A stretch of 64,000 nt of DNA, from positions 122,244-186,243 of the forward strand of contig CAMDUR010000001.1 of NCBI GenBank assembly GCA_945879115.1. Reading direction: 5' to 3'. How positions within the stretch are numbered: the first letter of the stretch is position 1; every line of letters starts with the position of its first letter. A program made the position numbers and the translations under genes. The notes under the pieces were generated by a model. It made no database searches. It was not told the origin of the DNA and saw nothing but the letters and a program-made list of their open reading frames with translations. Source of the stretch: Polynucleobacter meluiroseus (GTDB lineage Bacteria > Pseudomonadota > Gammaproteobacteria > Burkholderiales > Burkholderiaceae). This document shows, piece after piece, positions 48,268 to 57,099 of this stretch.

Positions 48268-48477
48268 TCAATTTGATACAACTGCTTTAACAATCAACAA
48301 CAAAATTATCATAAAAATAACTGTGCCTAAAAGAGCTGCCAGCACAATATGAACAAAACTGATCGATGCCATATCTGCATCTTGACCAGAGCGTTTACGA
48401 ACCCCCAAGAACCCCCACAAAACTGCTCTCATCGAAATGAAAAACATCATGAAAGAGCTTGGCTTAGACTTTTGCAT
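48268..48477 (-). CDS. DUF2970 small membrane protein
   Basis: A 69-residue protein: a basic N-terminal part with MRAVLWGFLGVRKRSGQDAD and one C-terminal membrane helix (FVHIVLAALLGTVIFMIILL). DUF2970 proteins are found between ctaG and ctaE in many betaproteobacteria and have no assigned function. I chose the ATG at 48477, one base after the ctaG stop; a longer reading would overlap ctaG. Confidence 0.82.
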   Translation of the reverse strand: MQKSKPSSFMMFFISMRAVLWGFLGVRKRSGQDADMASISFVHIVLAALLGTVIFMIILLLIVKAVVSN

Positions 48478-48478
48478 A

Positions 48479-49072
48479 TTAAATCTTTGATGCCTTACTA
48501 TTGTGCTGACCCGGTACAACTTTTTGAATGCCATTTATTTCAAAAAATGTATACGACAAAGTTATATTTTTTATATCTTTTGGCAAGGCTGGATCAATTA
48601 TAAATACCACTGGCATCTCGCGAGACTCATTAGGCTTAAGCGTTTGTTCCTCGAAACAAAAGCACTCTAATTTTGTGAAGTGCTGCGTTGATTGTTTTGG
48701 AGCATAACTTGGAATTGCTTGAGCTGAAACTGGTCTACCTTGAGTGTTTACTACTTCATATATAACTTGAACCATTTCACCAGGATGAACCTGCATTGAG
48801 CTTTTGACTGAACGAAAACGGAAAGGGCCTTGAGTGTTGGAATCGAATTCAATAGTAATTAAACGACTCTCATCAACTTGCGTATTTTTATCAACCGCAT
48901 GAACAGCTCTTGTCCCGTAGTTATTTTTACTAGTAACTACGTTAATTCCGGTAACTTCACACAAAACTCGATACATTGGAATTAATGCATAACCGAAAGC
49001 AAACATTGCTGAGCTAATAACAATTAGCTTTAATAACATTTGTCGATTGTATCTAGCGATATTGAATGGCAT
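48479..49072 (-). CDS. ctaG: Cytochrome c oxidase assembly protein CtaG (COX11)
   Basis: A 197-residue Cox11-type copper chaperone: an N-terminal membrane helix (LLKLIVISSAMFAFGYALIP) with PMYRVLCEVTG, and a periplasmic Ig-like domain with the copper-binding CFCFEEQTL motif and MPVVFIIDPALP. It delivers copper to CuB in subunit I. It follows the 41-residue small gene by two bases. Confidence 0.95.
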   Translation of the reverse strand: MPFNIARYNRQMLLKLIVISSAMFAFGYALIPMYRVLCEVTGINVVTSKNNYGTRAVHAVDKNTQVDESRLITIEFDSNTQGPFRFRSVKSSMQVHPGEMVQVIYEVVNTQGRPVSAQAIPSYAPKQSTQHFTKLECFCFEEQTLKPNESREMPVVFIIDPALPKDIKNITLSYTFFEINGIQKVVPGQHNSKASKI

Positions 49073-49074
49073 GC

Positions 49075-49200
49075 TTAACCGAACATCAATTTCTTGGTAA
49101 ATATACCAACAAAGAAAACTAAAGCCACTGTAAATAAAACCAAACCCAAGCGGCGGTTACTTGCGCTTGAGTTAGTTTTATTTTGCTTAGATTGAGTCAT
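49075..49200 (-). CDS. Cytochrome oxidase small assembly protein (41 residues)
   Basis: A short reading frame between ctaD and ctaG. It starts ATG at 49200 (MTQSKQNKTNSSASNRRLGL), continues with one membrane helix (LVLFTVALVFFVGIFTKK) and ends TAA at 49075. The pattern of a polar, Arg-containing start and a single helix in this exact position matches the small assembly protein annotated in Burkholderiales oxidase clusters. Two bases separate it from ctaG. Function is not established beyond position. Confidence 0.78.
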   Translation of the reverse strand: MTQSKQNKTNSSASNRRLGLVLFTVALVFFVGIFTKKLMFG

Positions 49201-49226
49201 GCAATTCCGATGAGTTGATTGGCTGA

Positions 49227-50816
49227 TTACTTAACTGTCGGAGGAGTTTCAAAAGTGTGGAACGGGGCTGGAGATGGGAGTGTCCACTCTAAACCTTCAG
49301 CACCTTCCCATGCTTTTGCTTCAGCTTTTTGGCCACCACGGTAAGCAGGCAATACAACCCAAATCAAAAAGTAAACTTGCATTAGTCCAAAACCTAAACC
49401 GCCAATCGAAGCAATCGCATTGAAATCAGCAAATTGAACTGGGTAGTCAGCGTAACGACGAGGCATTCCGGCAAGGCCCAAGAAATGCATTGGGAAGAAT
49501 GTTAAGTTAAAGAAAATCATTGAACCCCAAAAGTGCACTTTTCCACGGAAATCATTCACCATGAATCCAGTCCACTTTGGCGCCCAGAAATAGAAGCCTG
49601 CATAAAGTGCAAATAATGAACCTGCCACCAGTACGTAATGGAAGTGGGCAACTACGTAATAAGTATCTTGAACCATGATGTCAATTGGGGCAATTGCAAG
49701 AATCAAACCAGTGAAACCACCCAATGTGAATACAAAGATAAAGCCAATTGCCCACAACATTGGAGTTTCAAAGGTCATTGAACCTTTCCACATTGTTGCA
49801 ATCCAGTTAAAGATTTTTACACCTGTTGGTACAGCAATCAGCATCGTTGCGTACATAAAGAACAACTGTCCTGTAACTGGCATACCTGTTGCAAACATGT
49901 GGTGAGCCCAAACGATGAATGACAAGATCGCAATTGATCCAGTTGCATAAACCATTGAGCTGTAACCAAACAAACGTTTGCGTGAGAATGCAGGAATCAC
50001 TTCACTAACGATGCCAAACGCAGGCAAGATCATGATGTAAACCTCTGGATGACCGAAAAACCAGAAAATATGTTGATACATCACTGGGTCACCACCGCCA
50101 GCCGCAGAGAAGAAGCTTGTACCAAAGTGACGATCTGTTAGAACCATCGTAATAGCACCAGCTAAAACTGGCATCACAGCAATTAATAAGTAAGCTGTAA
50201 TTAACCATGTCCAGCAAAACATTGGCATTTTCATCAATGTCATACCAGGAGCGCGCATGTTAAGAATTGTTACGATGATGTTGATTGAGCCCATGATTGA
50301 TGAAGCACCCATCAAGTGAATCGCAAAAATTGCCATATCCATACCAGGACCCATTTGCACAGATAAAGGTGCATACAAGGTCCAACCAGCGGCAGTTGCA
50401 CCACCTGGGACAAAGAATGAAGATAACAATAATGATGCTGCGACTGGCATGATCCAAAAGCTAAAGTTATTCATGCGAGCAAATGCCATGTCAGAGGCAC
50501 CGATTTGCATCGGGATCATAAGGTTAGCAAAGCCCACAAAGGCAGGCATGATCGCGCCAAAAACCATCACCAAACCGTGCATTGTGGTTAGCTGATTGAA
50601 TAATTCAGGGCGAATAAACTGTAAGCCTGGTTGGAACAATTCCAAACGAATTAAAAGTGCCATCACACCACCGGCCAACAAGCTGACAAAAGCAAAGATC
50701 AGGTATAGCGTACCGATATCTTTATGGTTTGTTGCGTATAACCAACGACGCCAACCGTGCGGGGTGTCATGTGCGTGATCATCATGATGATCGTGTGCGT
50801 GGCTTACTGAACTCAT
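49227..50816 (-). CDS. ctaD: Cytochrome c oxidase subunit I
   Basis: A 529-residue heme-copper oxidase with 12 helices. Low-spin heme and CuB ligands are in LTTMHGLVMVFG, FWFFGHPEVYIMILPAFG (the His-Tyr crosslink motif) and FIVWAHHMFATGM; the K-channel and heme a/a3 histidines are in YVVAHFHYVLV. A His/Asp-rich N-terminal segment (AHDHHDDHAHD) could bind metal. It reduces oxygen to water and pumps protons. GGAG lies upstream of the ATG. Confidence 0.98.
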   Translation of the reverse strand: MSSVSHAHDHHDDHAHDTPHGWRRWLYATNHKDIGTLYLIFAFVSLLAGGVMALLIRLELFQPGLQFIRPELFNQLTTMHGLVMVFGAIMPAFVGFANLMIPMQIGASDMAFARMNNFSFWIMPVAASLLLSSFFVPGGATAAGWTLYAPLSVQMGPGMDMAIFAIHLMGASSIMGSINIIVTILNMRAPGMTLMKMPMFCWTWLITAYLLIAVMPVLAGAITMVLTDRHFGTSFFSAAGGGDPVMYQHIFWFFGHPEVYIMILPAFGIVSEVIPAFSRKRLFGYSSMVYATGSIAILSFIVWAHHMFATGMPVTGQLFFMYATMLIAVPTGVKIFNWIATMWKGSMTFETPMLWAIGFIFVFTLGGFTGLILAIAPIDIMVQDTYYVVAHFHYVLVAGSLFALYAGFYFWAPKWTGFMVNDFRGKVHFWGSMIFFNLTFFPMHFLGLAGMPRRYADYPVQFADFNAIASIGGLGFGLMQVYFLIWVVLPAYRGGQKAEAKAWEGAEGLEWTLPSPAPFHTFETPPTVK

Positions 50817-50856
50817 ATTTGCTCCGATTACTAGTATGTATTAGTTACTAAATTAG

Positions 50857-52011
50857 TTATTTAGCTGCGCGTGCAGTTGAGAAATCTGTAGGTTGAATTA
50901 ATTCACCTGTTTTATTACCCCACGCATTACGTGTGTAAGTCATCACAGATGCCAACTCAACATCGTTTAAATGGGCCCATTTAGGCATTGCATTTTTGCC
51001 GTTCAAAAGCATTTTGTATTGAACATCTTTAGGGCCAATAACTACTTTTGAACCAACTAAGCCCGGGAAAGCTCCAGCCCCTTGACCATTAGGTTGGTGA
51101 CAGGCTGCACAGTTAGCGGCATACACTTTTTCACCACGTTGCTTTAGCTCATCCATTGTGTAAGTCTTTGTTGGATCATCGGCCAAAGCTGCCATCTGTT
51201 GTTTTTTCTCGGCTGCCCATGCTGTGTACTCAGCATCGGTCACAACTTTTACAACGATTGGCATAAAGGCGTGCTCTTTGCCACACAACTCAGAACACTG
51301 ACCGCGGAATGTGCCAACTTTCTCAGCGCGGAACCATGCATCACGCACAAAACCTGGAATAGCATCTTGCTTAACGCCAAAAGCTGGGATTGTCCATGAG
51401 TGAATGACGTCATTGGCTGTTGTCACCATACGGATCTTTTTGCCAACAGGAACAACCATCTCATTGTCGACTTCCATCAAATAAGTGTCGCTCTTAACTG
51501 CTTGATTATTAATCTGTTCGCGAGTGGTTGATAAGGTTTGCATAAAAGCGATGCCTTCTCCCTCACCCTTGATGTAATCGTATCCCCACTTCCATTGGTA
51601 GCCAGTTACTTTGATTGTTAAATCGGCATTAGTTGTATCTTTCATTGCAACAACAGTTTTAGTTGCTGGTAAAGCCATACCAATAACAATTAATAATGGA
51701 ACGACCGTCCAAATGATTTCAACTGTGGTGCTCTCGTGAAAGCTTGCTGATTTGTGACCTAATGATTTACGGTGTTTATAGATTGAATAAAACATCACAC
51801 CAAAAACGGCAACAAAAATAACCAAACAAATTGCTAACATCATCCAATGTAAAACAGCTACTTCTTCAGCCACTTTTGTTGCAGGCGCCTGAAGATTTAA
51901 CTGGTAGCGTGCCGGACCACCTGGCATGTCATTGATTGCTAGTACTAAGTTGCTGTGCAGCAAACCAATAAAGCCAAGTGCCAAACCGGCTAATGATGTG
52001 GGTTGTTTCAT
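50857..52011 (-). CDS. ctaC: Cytochrome c oxidase subunit II with fused cytochrome c domain
   Basis: A 384-residue subunit II: signal/first helix (LALGFIGLLHSNLVLA), second helix pair (about 55-120), the CuA domain with CSELCGKEHAFM (about 238-249) and a C-terminal cytochrome c domain with heme motif CAACH (about 300). The fusion is the caa3-like type that accepts electrons through its own heme. First gene of the ctaC-ctaD-small-ctaG-DUF2970-ctaE operon. Confidence 0.96.
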   Translation of the reverse strand: MKQPTSLAGLALGFIGLLHSNLVLAINDMPGGPARYQLNLQAPATKVAEEVAVLHWMMLAICLVIFVAVFGVMFYSIYKHRKSLGHKSASFHESTTVEIIWTVVPLLIVIGMALPATKTVVAMKDTTNADLTIKVTGYQWKWGYDYIKGEGEGIAFMQTLSTTREQINNQAVKSDTYLMEVDNEMVVPVGKKIRMVTTANDVIHSWTIPAFGVKQDAIPGFVRDAWFRAEKVGTFRGQCSELCGKEHAFMPIVVKVVTDAEYTAWAAEKKQQMAALADDPTKTYTMDELKQRGEKVYAANCAACHQPNGQGAGAFPGLVGSKVVIGPKDVQYKMLLNGKNAMPKWAHLNDVELASVMTYTRNAWGNKTGELIQPTDFSTARAAK

Positions 52012-52074
52012 CTTATTTTCCGTTAATTAAATTCTTGTAACTAAGTGCAAAAAATGCATGCACCAAACCTTACG

Positions 52075-52104
52075 ATTATATTTGGTGAATTTGATCTAAC
52101 GCAA
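52075..52104 (-). promoter_or_regulatory. Putative sigma-70 promoter of the ctaC operon
   Basis: On the minus strand TTGCGT (52104-52099) and a consensus TATAAT (52080-52075), 18 bases apart. Transcription would start near 52068, giving a leader of about 57 bases. The 163-base spacer 52012-52174 otherwise holds only AT-rich sequence. Confidence 0.5.
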
Positions 52105-52174
52105 TAATTTACTGACTTTGGTGTTAGTTATTACCTAATAAATTATATACTATTGTATGTAAGTGCTCGCTCAC

Positions 52175-52939
52175 CTAGTTTTTTTGCCTAATAATTTGGT
52201 CAATTGCAATAGTGGCGACACCCATGTTTGACTTTGACAAGCGCTGCTTTGGCATCCAAGCATGTCCGTAAACAATCTCTAAGGTTAGTTGTAACGGCTG
52301 CTGAAGCTCAAAAATCTTTTTTTTGTCTATTGATCCAGCGACACTTAACCCTAACTCAACAATATCTTTGATTAATAAATCGTGATTGTCATATTTAAGA
52401 GTGATGTATTCCATATCCATCACAGGCTCAGCGAACCCAGACTTGGTTAGAGCATCGCCTACGTCATGCATATCCCAGCTGCTAGAAAGCGATGGCTCAA
52501 GTCCCGCTATTTGGCGTAATTCTTTTCCGGTATCTGGGCCCAGGTAACTAAACATCAAAAGCGCCTCGGGCTTGAGCAATTTTTCCCAAGCTGTAATGAG
52601 ACTTTCTGGGCTTGAGTGAATATGTAGCTCTAAATTAGACCAAACCAAATCCATCGAATGTCGTAAGGCTTCATCAACTGGCAAAGCGAATTTAAATACC
52701 GGCTGTTTACTTAGCTTAAGAAATAATTTTCTAAAAATTGATTGCCTAAATCTTTTATCAGAAGAATAGTTGATTGCCTTTGGATAACGCTGGTAAATAA
52801 CCTCAGGGTGAAGTGAACCAGATTGAAAAATATGTTGCGGAATTAACTTAATAATTGATAACTTCTCCTCCATTCTTTTGGTGATCTCAAGAGAGAACCA
52901 ATGCGGGATTGAGGATGTCATTGTTGGCAAGGTGGGCAT
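52175..52939 (-). CDS. BioC-like SAM methyltransferase with degenerate cofactor motif
   Basis: A 254-residue protein whose middle and end match the BioC-like methyltransferases next to comF in betaproteobacteria: SMDLVWSNLELHIHSSPESL, KPEALLMFSYLGPDTGKELR and VYGHAWMPKQR. BioC methylates malonyl-ACP to start biotin synthesis. The glycine-rich SAM motif I expected around residue 38 (LDxGxGxG) is replaced by IFQSGSLHPEVI, so activity is doubtful. TATACT lies eight bases before the ATG at 52939; a second ATG six codons in is possible. Confidence 0.7.
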   Translation of the reverse strand: MPTLPTMTSSIPHWFSLEITKRMEEKLSIIKLIPQHIFQSGSLHPEVIYQRYPKAINYSSDKRFRQSIFRKLFLKLSKQPVFKFALPVDEALRHSMDLVWSNLELHIHSSPESLITAWEKLLKPEALLMFSYLGPDTGKELRQIAGLEPSLSSSWDMHDVGDALTKSGFAEPVMDMEYITLKYDNHDLLIKDIVELGLSVAGSIDKKKIFELQQPLQLTLEIVYGHAWMPKQRLSKSNMGVATIAIDQIIRQKN

Positions 52940-52947
52940 AGAGGCTC

Positions 52948-52955
52948 AGTATACT
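52948..52955. promoter_or_regulatory. Shared -10 palindrome between the BioC-like gene and comF
   Basis: AGTATACT region. Minus-strand TATACT (52953-52948) is eight bases before the ATG at 52939 and plus-strand TATACT (52950-52955) is nine bases before the comF ATG at 52965. The spacer between the genes is only 25 bases, and neither has a Shine-Dalgarno. Confidence 0.4.
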
Positions 52956-52964
52956 CAGCATCCC

Positions 52965-53654
52965 ATGAAATTTCTTCTCCCTACATCATGTATTGGTTGC
53001 AAGAAATTTCAAACAAACAGCATTTGCGATAAGTGCTTAAATATCCTTAAATACAATCAAGTTCATCGCTGCCGACAATGTGCGATTCCTTGCCTGACAA
53101 AACAAAATATCTGTCATTCATGTCAATGCAACCCTCCCGCATTTGATAGCACTTTATGTCTAGATAGCTATGGCGGCCCTCTGACAGAGTCATTACATGA
53201 TTACAAGTACCATGGGAAGATTGCTTTAGCTAAATGCTTTGCCAATACTTGGCAAGCAGTTTTTAATGATGAGCCATCTTTAAAAACTAATATTGAATGG
53301 ATGATCCCTGTTCCGTTAAGTATGAAGAAGCTTCATAACAGAGGATTTAATCAAGCTTGGGAGTTATGCAAAGTCATCTCTAAACGATATCGAATCAATA
53401 CAGATCCATTCATACTTGCTCGCAATCACATGTCGGGAGATCAAGCTCACGCCAGTAGAGAACAACGACTAACTAGACTAATTAATACATTTAGAGTAAA
53501 TCCTAAAAGTTTAGATCGCATTGCTAATCAAAACATATTAATTATTGATGATGTTATGACTACCGGGGCCACACTTAATGTCATGGCAAAAGTATTAAAA
53601 GATTTTGGCGCCCAAAGTGTTCATAATTGGGTCATTCTTAGAACCCCTTTATAA
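52965..53654 (+). CDS. ComF family phosphoribosyltransferase-like protein
   Basis: A 229-residue ComF protein: an N-terminal zinc-finger region (CIGCKKF, CDKC, CRQC, CHSC; about 9-52), a central [20 protein letters not shown] and the PRPP-binding loop [15 protein letters not shown] (about 195). ComF relatives are needed for DNA uptake in competent bacteria (called GntX in E. coli). The ATG at 52965 gives the normal family start MKFLLPTSC; the frame remains open upstream into the divergent gene. Confidence 0.88.
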   Translation: MKFLLPTSCIGCKKFQTNSICDKCLNILKYNQVHRCRQCAIPCLTKQNICHSCQCNPPAFDSTLCLDSYGGPLTESLHDYKYHGKIALAKCFANTWQAVFNDEPSLKTNIEWMIPVPLSMKKLHNRGFNQAWELCKVISKRYRINTDPFILARNHMSGDQAHASREQRLTRLINTFRVNPKSLDRIANQNILIIDDVMTTGATLNVMAKVLKDFGAQSVHNWVILRTPL

Positions 53655-53659
53655 AATTT

Positions 53660-54130
53660 ATGATTAACATTGTTCTTGTTGAACCTGAAATTCCCCCTAA
53701 TACCGGCAACATCATTCGCTTGTGCGCAAATACCGGTGCACAACTTCACCTAGTAGAGCCTTTAGGCTTCCCTTTAGAAGATGCTCGAATGAGGCGTGCT
53801 GGCTTGGACTATCACGAATATGCTCGTATGAAGGTACATAAAAACTGGGAAGCATTTTTAGAATCTGAGAACCCATCGAAAGAACGCATGTTTGCTATCA
53901 CCACTAAAGGTAAAGCAAAGTTAGCGAACTGCCAGTTTTTAGAAAACGATTATTTAGTTTTTGGATCAGAAACCAAGGGGCTTGCTCAGAACGTTAGAGA
54001 TTATTTTTTGCCAGAACGTGCTTTGCGTTTGCCAATGAGAGCCGATAGCCGTAGTCTTAATTTATCGAATGCTGTTGCTGTAATGGTTTATGAAGCTTGG
54101 CGTCAATTAGACTTTGAAGGTGGGGATTAG
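53660..54130 (+). CDS. trmL: tRNA (cytidine(34)-2'-O)-methyltransferase
   Basis: A 156-residue SPOUT methyltransferase with the knot motifs [20 protein letters not shown] (N-terminus), [16 protein letters not shown] (about 97) and [20 protein letters not shown] (about 123). It methylates the wobble base of tRNA-Leu isoacceptors. Five bases after comF. Its TAG stop is one base from the convergent gpsA stop. Confidence 0.94.
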   Translation: MINIVLVEPEIPPNTGNIIRLCANTGAQLHLVEPLGFPLEDARMRRAGLDYHEYARMKVHKNWEAFLESENPSKERMFAITTKGKAKLANCQFLENDYLVFGSETKGLAQNVRDYFLPERALRLPMRADSRSLNLSNAVAVMVYEAWRQLDFEGGD

Positions 54131-54131
54131 T

Positions 54132-55163
54132 TTAATAATCAATTTCAGGTTGAGCATCTCGACCCATTAATAATTTGACTGCTTCAGGTAAATTTAAATC
54201 CTCAAATAAAACCTGGCAGACCATTTGGGTAATTGGCATTTCAACTTTTTTTGCAATTGCCAAATCATTGACTGCTTTTGCGCAGCGAACTCCCTCTGCA
54301 ACATGGCCAATAGAGGCTAATACATCGGATAGCTTTTTGCCTGCGGCTAATTGCAATCCAACTTGTCGATTACGCGATAAATCGCCTGTCGAAGTCAATA
54401 TTAAATCTCCGACGCCAGTAAGCCCCATTGCAGTTTCAGGTTTACCGCCCATTACAGTAATCAAGCGCATCATTTCATTGAGGCCTCTTGTTAAAAGAGC
54501 TGCGCGTGCGTTTAAACCAAGACCTAAACCATCACTGATACCAGTTGCAATAGCTAATACATTTTTAATGGCGCCACCCAGTTCAACGCCTACGATGTCA
54601 TCACTTCCGTAAATTCTCATATTGCCATAATGGAATATGCGTTGAACGTAGGCTACCAATTGTTCCGAATTACTTGCCACAGTCAAAGCGCAAGGCATCC
54701 CCTTTGCTACCTCACTTGCAAAGCTAGGTCCTGAAAGAACTGCTAACTGAATATTTTTATATTCTGACTTGCTTAAACTTAATTCACGCTCAATAACTTG
54801 ATGTGGCATTAAAGAGGTTTCTGACTCTAAACCCTTACAAAGCCAAACCCAATTTTTAGGGCAATTGGGTAAGGCTAACAAGGAATGTACGATATCCTTT
54901 AAACCAGAAACGGGCGTTGAAATGACCACCAAATCTGATTCAGTAGCATCGGCAAATAACTCATTCAAGTTACTTGACACTTTTAGTACGTCAGGTAACT
55001 GAATATCCTTTAAGTATTTCTGATTGAGCTTTGTTTTTTGCATCTGCTCTGCAAGTTCAGCAGAACGACTCCATAAATTAACATTTGTCTGAAGTGGGTT
55101 CTTGGAGGCGTGCATCGCCATTGCTGTACCCCATGCACCGGCTCCAAGGAAAATAACTTTCAT
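54132..55163 (-). CDS. gpsA: Glycerol-3-phosphate dehydrogenase [NAD(P)+]
   Basis: A 343-residue enzyme with the Rossmann start VIFLGAGAWGTAMAMHAS, catalytic-region VELGGAIKNVLAIATGISDG and GLTGVGDLILTSTGDLSRNR. It reduces dihydroxyacetone phosphate to sn-glycerol 3-phosphate for phospholipids. It follows secB by one base, the conserved grxC-secB-gpsA order. Confidence 0.97.
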   Translation of the reverse strand: MKVIFLGAGAWGTAMAMHASKNPLQTNVNLWSRSAELAEQMQKTKLNQKYLKDIQLPDVLKVSSNLNELFADATESDLVVISTPVSGLKDIVHSLLALPNCPKNWVWLCKGLESETSLMPHQVIERELSLSKSEYKNIQLAVLSGPSFASEVAKGMPCALTVASNSEQLVAYVQRIFHYGNMRIYGSDDIVGVELGGAIKNVLAIATGISDGLGLGLNARAALLTRGLNEMMRLITVMGGKPETAMGLTGVGDLILTSTGDLSRNRQVGLQLAAGKKLSDVLASIGHVAEGVRCAKAVNDLAIAKKVEMPITQMVCQVLFEDLNLPEAVKLLMGRDAQPEIDY

Positions 55164-55164
55164 A

Positions 55165-55659
55165 TTAGTTGGGCAGAATAATTCCGCTATCGTTTGAGGC
55201 TGGTTTACCGGATGCTTGCGCTAAACGTTGTTCATAAAGCGCATGAAAATTAATCTCTGCCAAATGTACAGGCTGAAATCCAGCACGACTGATCATGTCA
55301 GCAATGTTTGCCCGTAAATAAGGAAACAAAATAGTTGGGCATGCAATACCTAACATTGGATCAATTTGTTCAGCTGGCATATTACGCATTTCAAAAATAC
55401 CTGATTGGTGAGCTTCTACCAAGAAGAGAACCTTATCCTCAATACGAGTTGTTACAGATCCAACAAGGGTTACATGAAAATTATTTTCATCCAATTGATT
55501 AGCCTGAATATCAACCTGAACTTCAAGCTTTGGTTCCGCTTGTGCCAAAAGAATTTCAGGGGCATTGGGCTGCTCTAAAGATATATCCTTAAGATAAACA
55601 CGTTGAATCTGAAAAATTGGTGCGTTATCTTGTGCGCTGTTAGCTAAATCTTCTGTCAT
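55165..55659 (-). CDS. secB: Protein-export chaperone SecB
   Basis: A 164-residue SecB ([80 protein letters not shown]). It holds preproteins unfolded and delivers them to SecA. AGGA lies upstream of the ATG. It stands between grxC and gpsA. Confidence 0.97.
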   Translation of the reverse strand: MTEDLANSAQDNAPIFQIQRVYLKDISLEQPNAPEILLAQAEPKLEVQVDIQANQLDENNFHVTLVGSVTTRIEDKVLFLVEAHQSGIFEMRNMPAEQIDPMLGIACPTILFPYLRANIADMISRAGFQPVHLAEINFHALYEQRLAQASGKPASNDSGIILPN

Positions 55660-55681
55660 GTTTTTTCCTGTTTAATCCTGT

Positions 55682-55939
55682 TTATTTACCTAATAAAGGG
55701 TCTAACTTACCAGCACGATCAAGTGCGGAAAGATCATCGAATCCACCTACGTGGGTTTCATTGATAAAGATTTGCGGAACGGTTCTCCTACCAGTCTTAG
55801 CAATCATTTCATCTCTGAGCGTAGGATCTTTGTCTACCAGAATTTTTTCTGTAATAGCAACTCCCTTTGAAGTCAGCAGCCTTTCCGCCATGACGCAGTA
55901 TGGACATACTTGGGTGCTGTACATAGTTATTTTTGACAT
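55682..55939 (-). CDS. grxC: Glutaredoxin 3
   Basis: An 85-residue class I glutaredoxin with active site CPYC at residues 12-15, the TVPQIFINE cis-proline loop and VGGFDDL glutathione contact. It reduces disulfides with glutathione; gshA and gshB at the end of the window supply the thiol. Good AGGGG ribosome-binding site. Confidence 0.95.
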   Translation of the reverse strand: MSKITMYSTQVCPYCVMAERLLTSKGVAITEKILVDKDPTLRDEMIAKTGRRTVPQIFINETHVGGFDDLSALDRAGKLDPLLGK

Positions 55940-55967
55940 TTTTTACCCCTAAAAACGATGATTCAAT

Positions 55968-56381
55968 CTATTTAATCAACGGCAATCCTGCCTGGTTCCA
56001 GGCAGAAATCCCGCCTTCCATGCAAGCAAGCTCATCAAATCCAGCTTTTTTGAACTTTCCAGCTGCGGTATTTGCTCTAGATCCGCTTAAACAAACTAAA
56101 ATAATAGGCTTGCGGGCATCTAAACGAAGTTTTGAAATACCCCCATCCAGCTCTGATAGTGGAAGGTGCTTAGAGTTAGCAATATGCCCAGTCTTGTACT
56201 CTTCGACTGAACGTATATCAACAATTTGCGCATTTCTCTTGTTGACCCACTGGATGGCAGTGTGTACGCTAATAAGCTCTTTGTTAATGCGACCCATGAT
56301 CTGGGGTAAGGCTAAAGCGAGACCTGAAGTCAACAAGGTGGCTAAAAGCAGAAGGTTATTTGTATTTGTAATGAAGTCCAT
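55968..56381 (-). CDS. Membrane-anchored rhodanese-like protein
   Basis: A 137-residue protein: an N-terminal helix (NNLLLLATLLTSGLALALP) and one rhodanese domain with active-site cysteine in ILVCLSGSRANTAAG (about residue 98), and IVDIRSVEEYKTGHIANSKH earlier. It resembles E. coli YibN, found next to grxC-secB. A sulfurtransferase role is inferred from the intact cysteine. It is divergent from gpmA across 22 bases; TATAAT lies exactly six bases before its ATG. Confidence 0.9.
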   Translation of the reverse strand: MDFITNTNNLLLLATLLTSGLALALPQIMGRINKELISVHTAIQWVNKRNAQIVDIRSVEEYKTGHIANSKHLPLSELDGGISKLRLDARKPIILVCLSGSRANTAAGKFKKAGFDELACMEGGISAWNQAGLPLIK

Positions 56382-56387
56382 TAGTAA

Positions 56388-56397
56388 ATTATAGAAT
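56388..56397. promoter_or_regulatory. Overlapping divergent -10 boxes for the rhodanese gene (-) and gpmA (+)
   Basis: Minus strand TATAAT (56393-56388), six bases before the rhodanese ATG. Plus strand TAGAAT (56392-56397), six bases before the gpmA ATG at 56404. The two boxes share two bases, and the entire spacer is 22 bases. Confidence 0.5.
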
Positions 56398-56403
56398 GTG
56401 AAT

Positions 56404-57096
56404 ATGAAACAACTCGTACTTATTCGCCATGGCGAATCCCAATGGAACCTAGAAAACCGCTTTACAGGCTGGGTAGACGTTGATTTAACACCAACCGGTA
56501 TCCAACAAGCAACGCAAGCTGGAGAGAGTTTAAAGGCTGCCGGCTATGATTTTGACATTGCTTACACATCTGTGCTTAAAAGAGCTATTAAAACCCTTTG
56601 GCACACCCAAGAAGCTATGGATAGGCTTTGGCTGCCGGTAGTACATAGCTGGCGCCTGAATGAACGGCACTATGGAGCGCTTGCAGGCCTCAATAAAGCT
56701 GAAACTGCAGCCAAATACGGCGACGAGCAAGTTCATACTTGGAGAAGGTCTTACGATATTAGGCCTCCTTTGTTAGAGCCAAACGATCCACGAACATCTT
56801 TTGATGATCCACGTTACGCAAAGCTTAAGCGTGAAGAAATCCCACTTGGGGAATGCTTAAAAGACAATGTAGCGCGAGTTATTCCTCTTTGGGAAGAGTC
56901 AATTGCACCTGCACTTCGTGCTGGAAAACGGGTACTTATTGCCGCTCACGGCAACAGTATTCGTTCCTTAGTAAAGTATTTAGATAATGTGTCAGATGCA
57001 GATATCATGGAAATTAATATTCCTAATGGCATTCCCCTTGTCTACGAACTTGATGATAATCTCAAACCAATCAAACACTTCTACTTGGAAAAATAA
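56404..57096 (+). CDS. gpmA: 2,3-bisphosphoglycerate-dependent phosphoglycerate mutase
   Basis: A 230-residue dPGM with the phosphohistidine motif [18 protein letters not shown], the [20 protein letters not shown] stretch, [20 protein letters not shown] and the second catalytic histidine in [16 protein letters not shown]. It interconverts 3- and 2-phosphoglycerate in glycolysis. I prefer the ATG at 56404 ([11 protein letters not shown]) over a GTG two codons upstream, because of the -10 box six bases before it. Confidence 0.95.
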   Translation: MKQLVLIRHGESQWNLENRFTGWVDVDLTPTGIQQATQAGESLKAAGYDFDIAYTSVLKRAIKTLWHTQEAMDRLWLPVVHSWRLNERHYGALAGLNKAETAAKYGDEQVHTWRRSYDIRPPLLEPNDPRTSFDDPRYAKLKREEIPLGECLKDNVARVIPLWEESIAPALRAGKRVLIAAHGNSIRSLVKYLDNVSDADIMEINIPNGIPLVYELDDNLKPIKHFYLEK

Positions 57097-57099
57097 ACC

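Noticed and set aside
52046..52066. Small dyad GTGCA...TGCAC in the ctaC leader as a regulator site
   Set aside because: Arms are only five bases and the surrounding sequence is AT-rich; likely chance.
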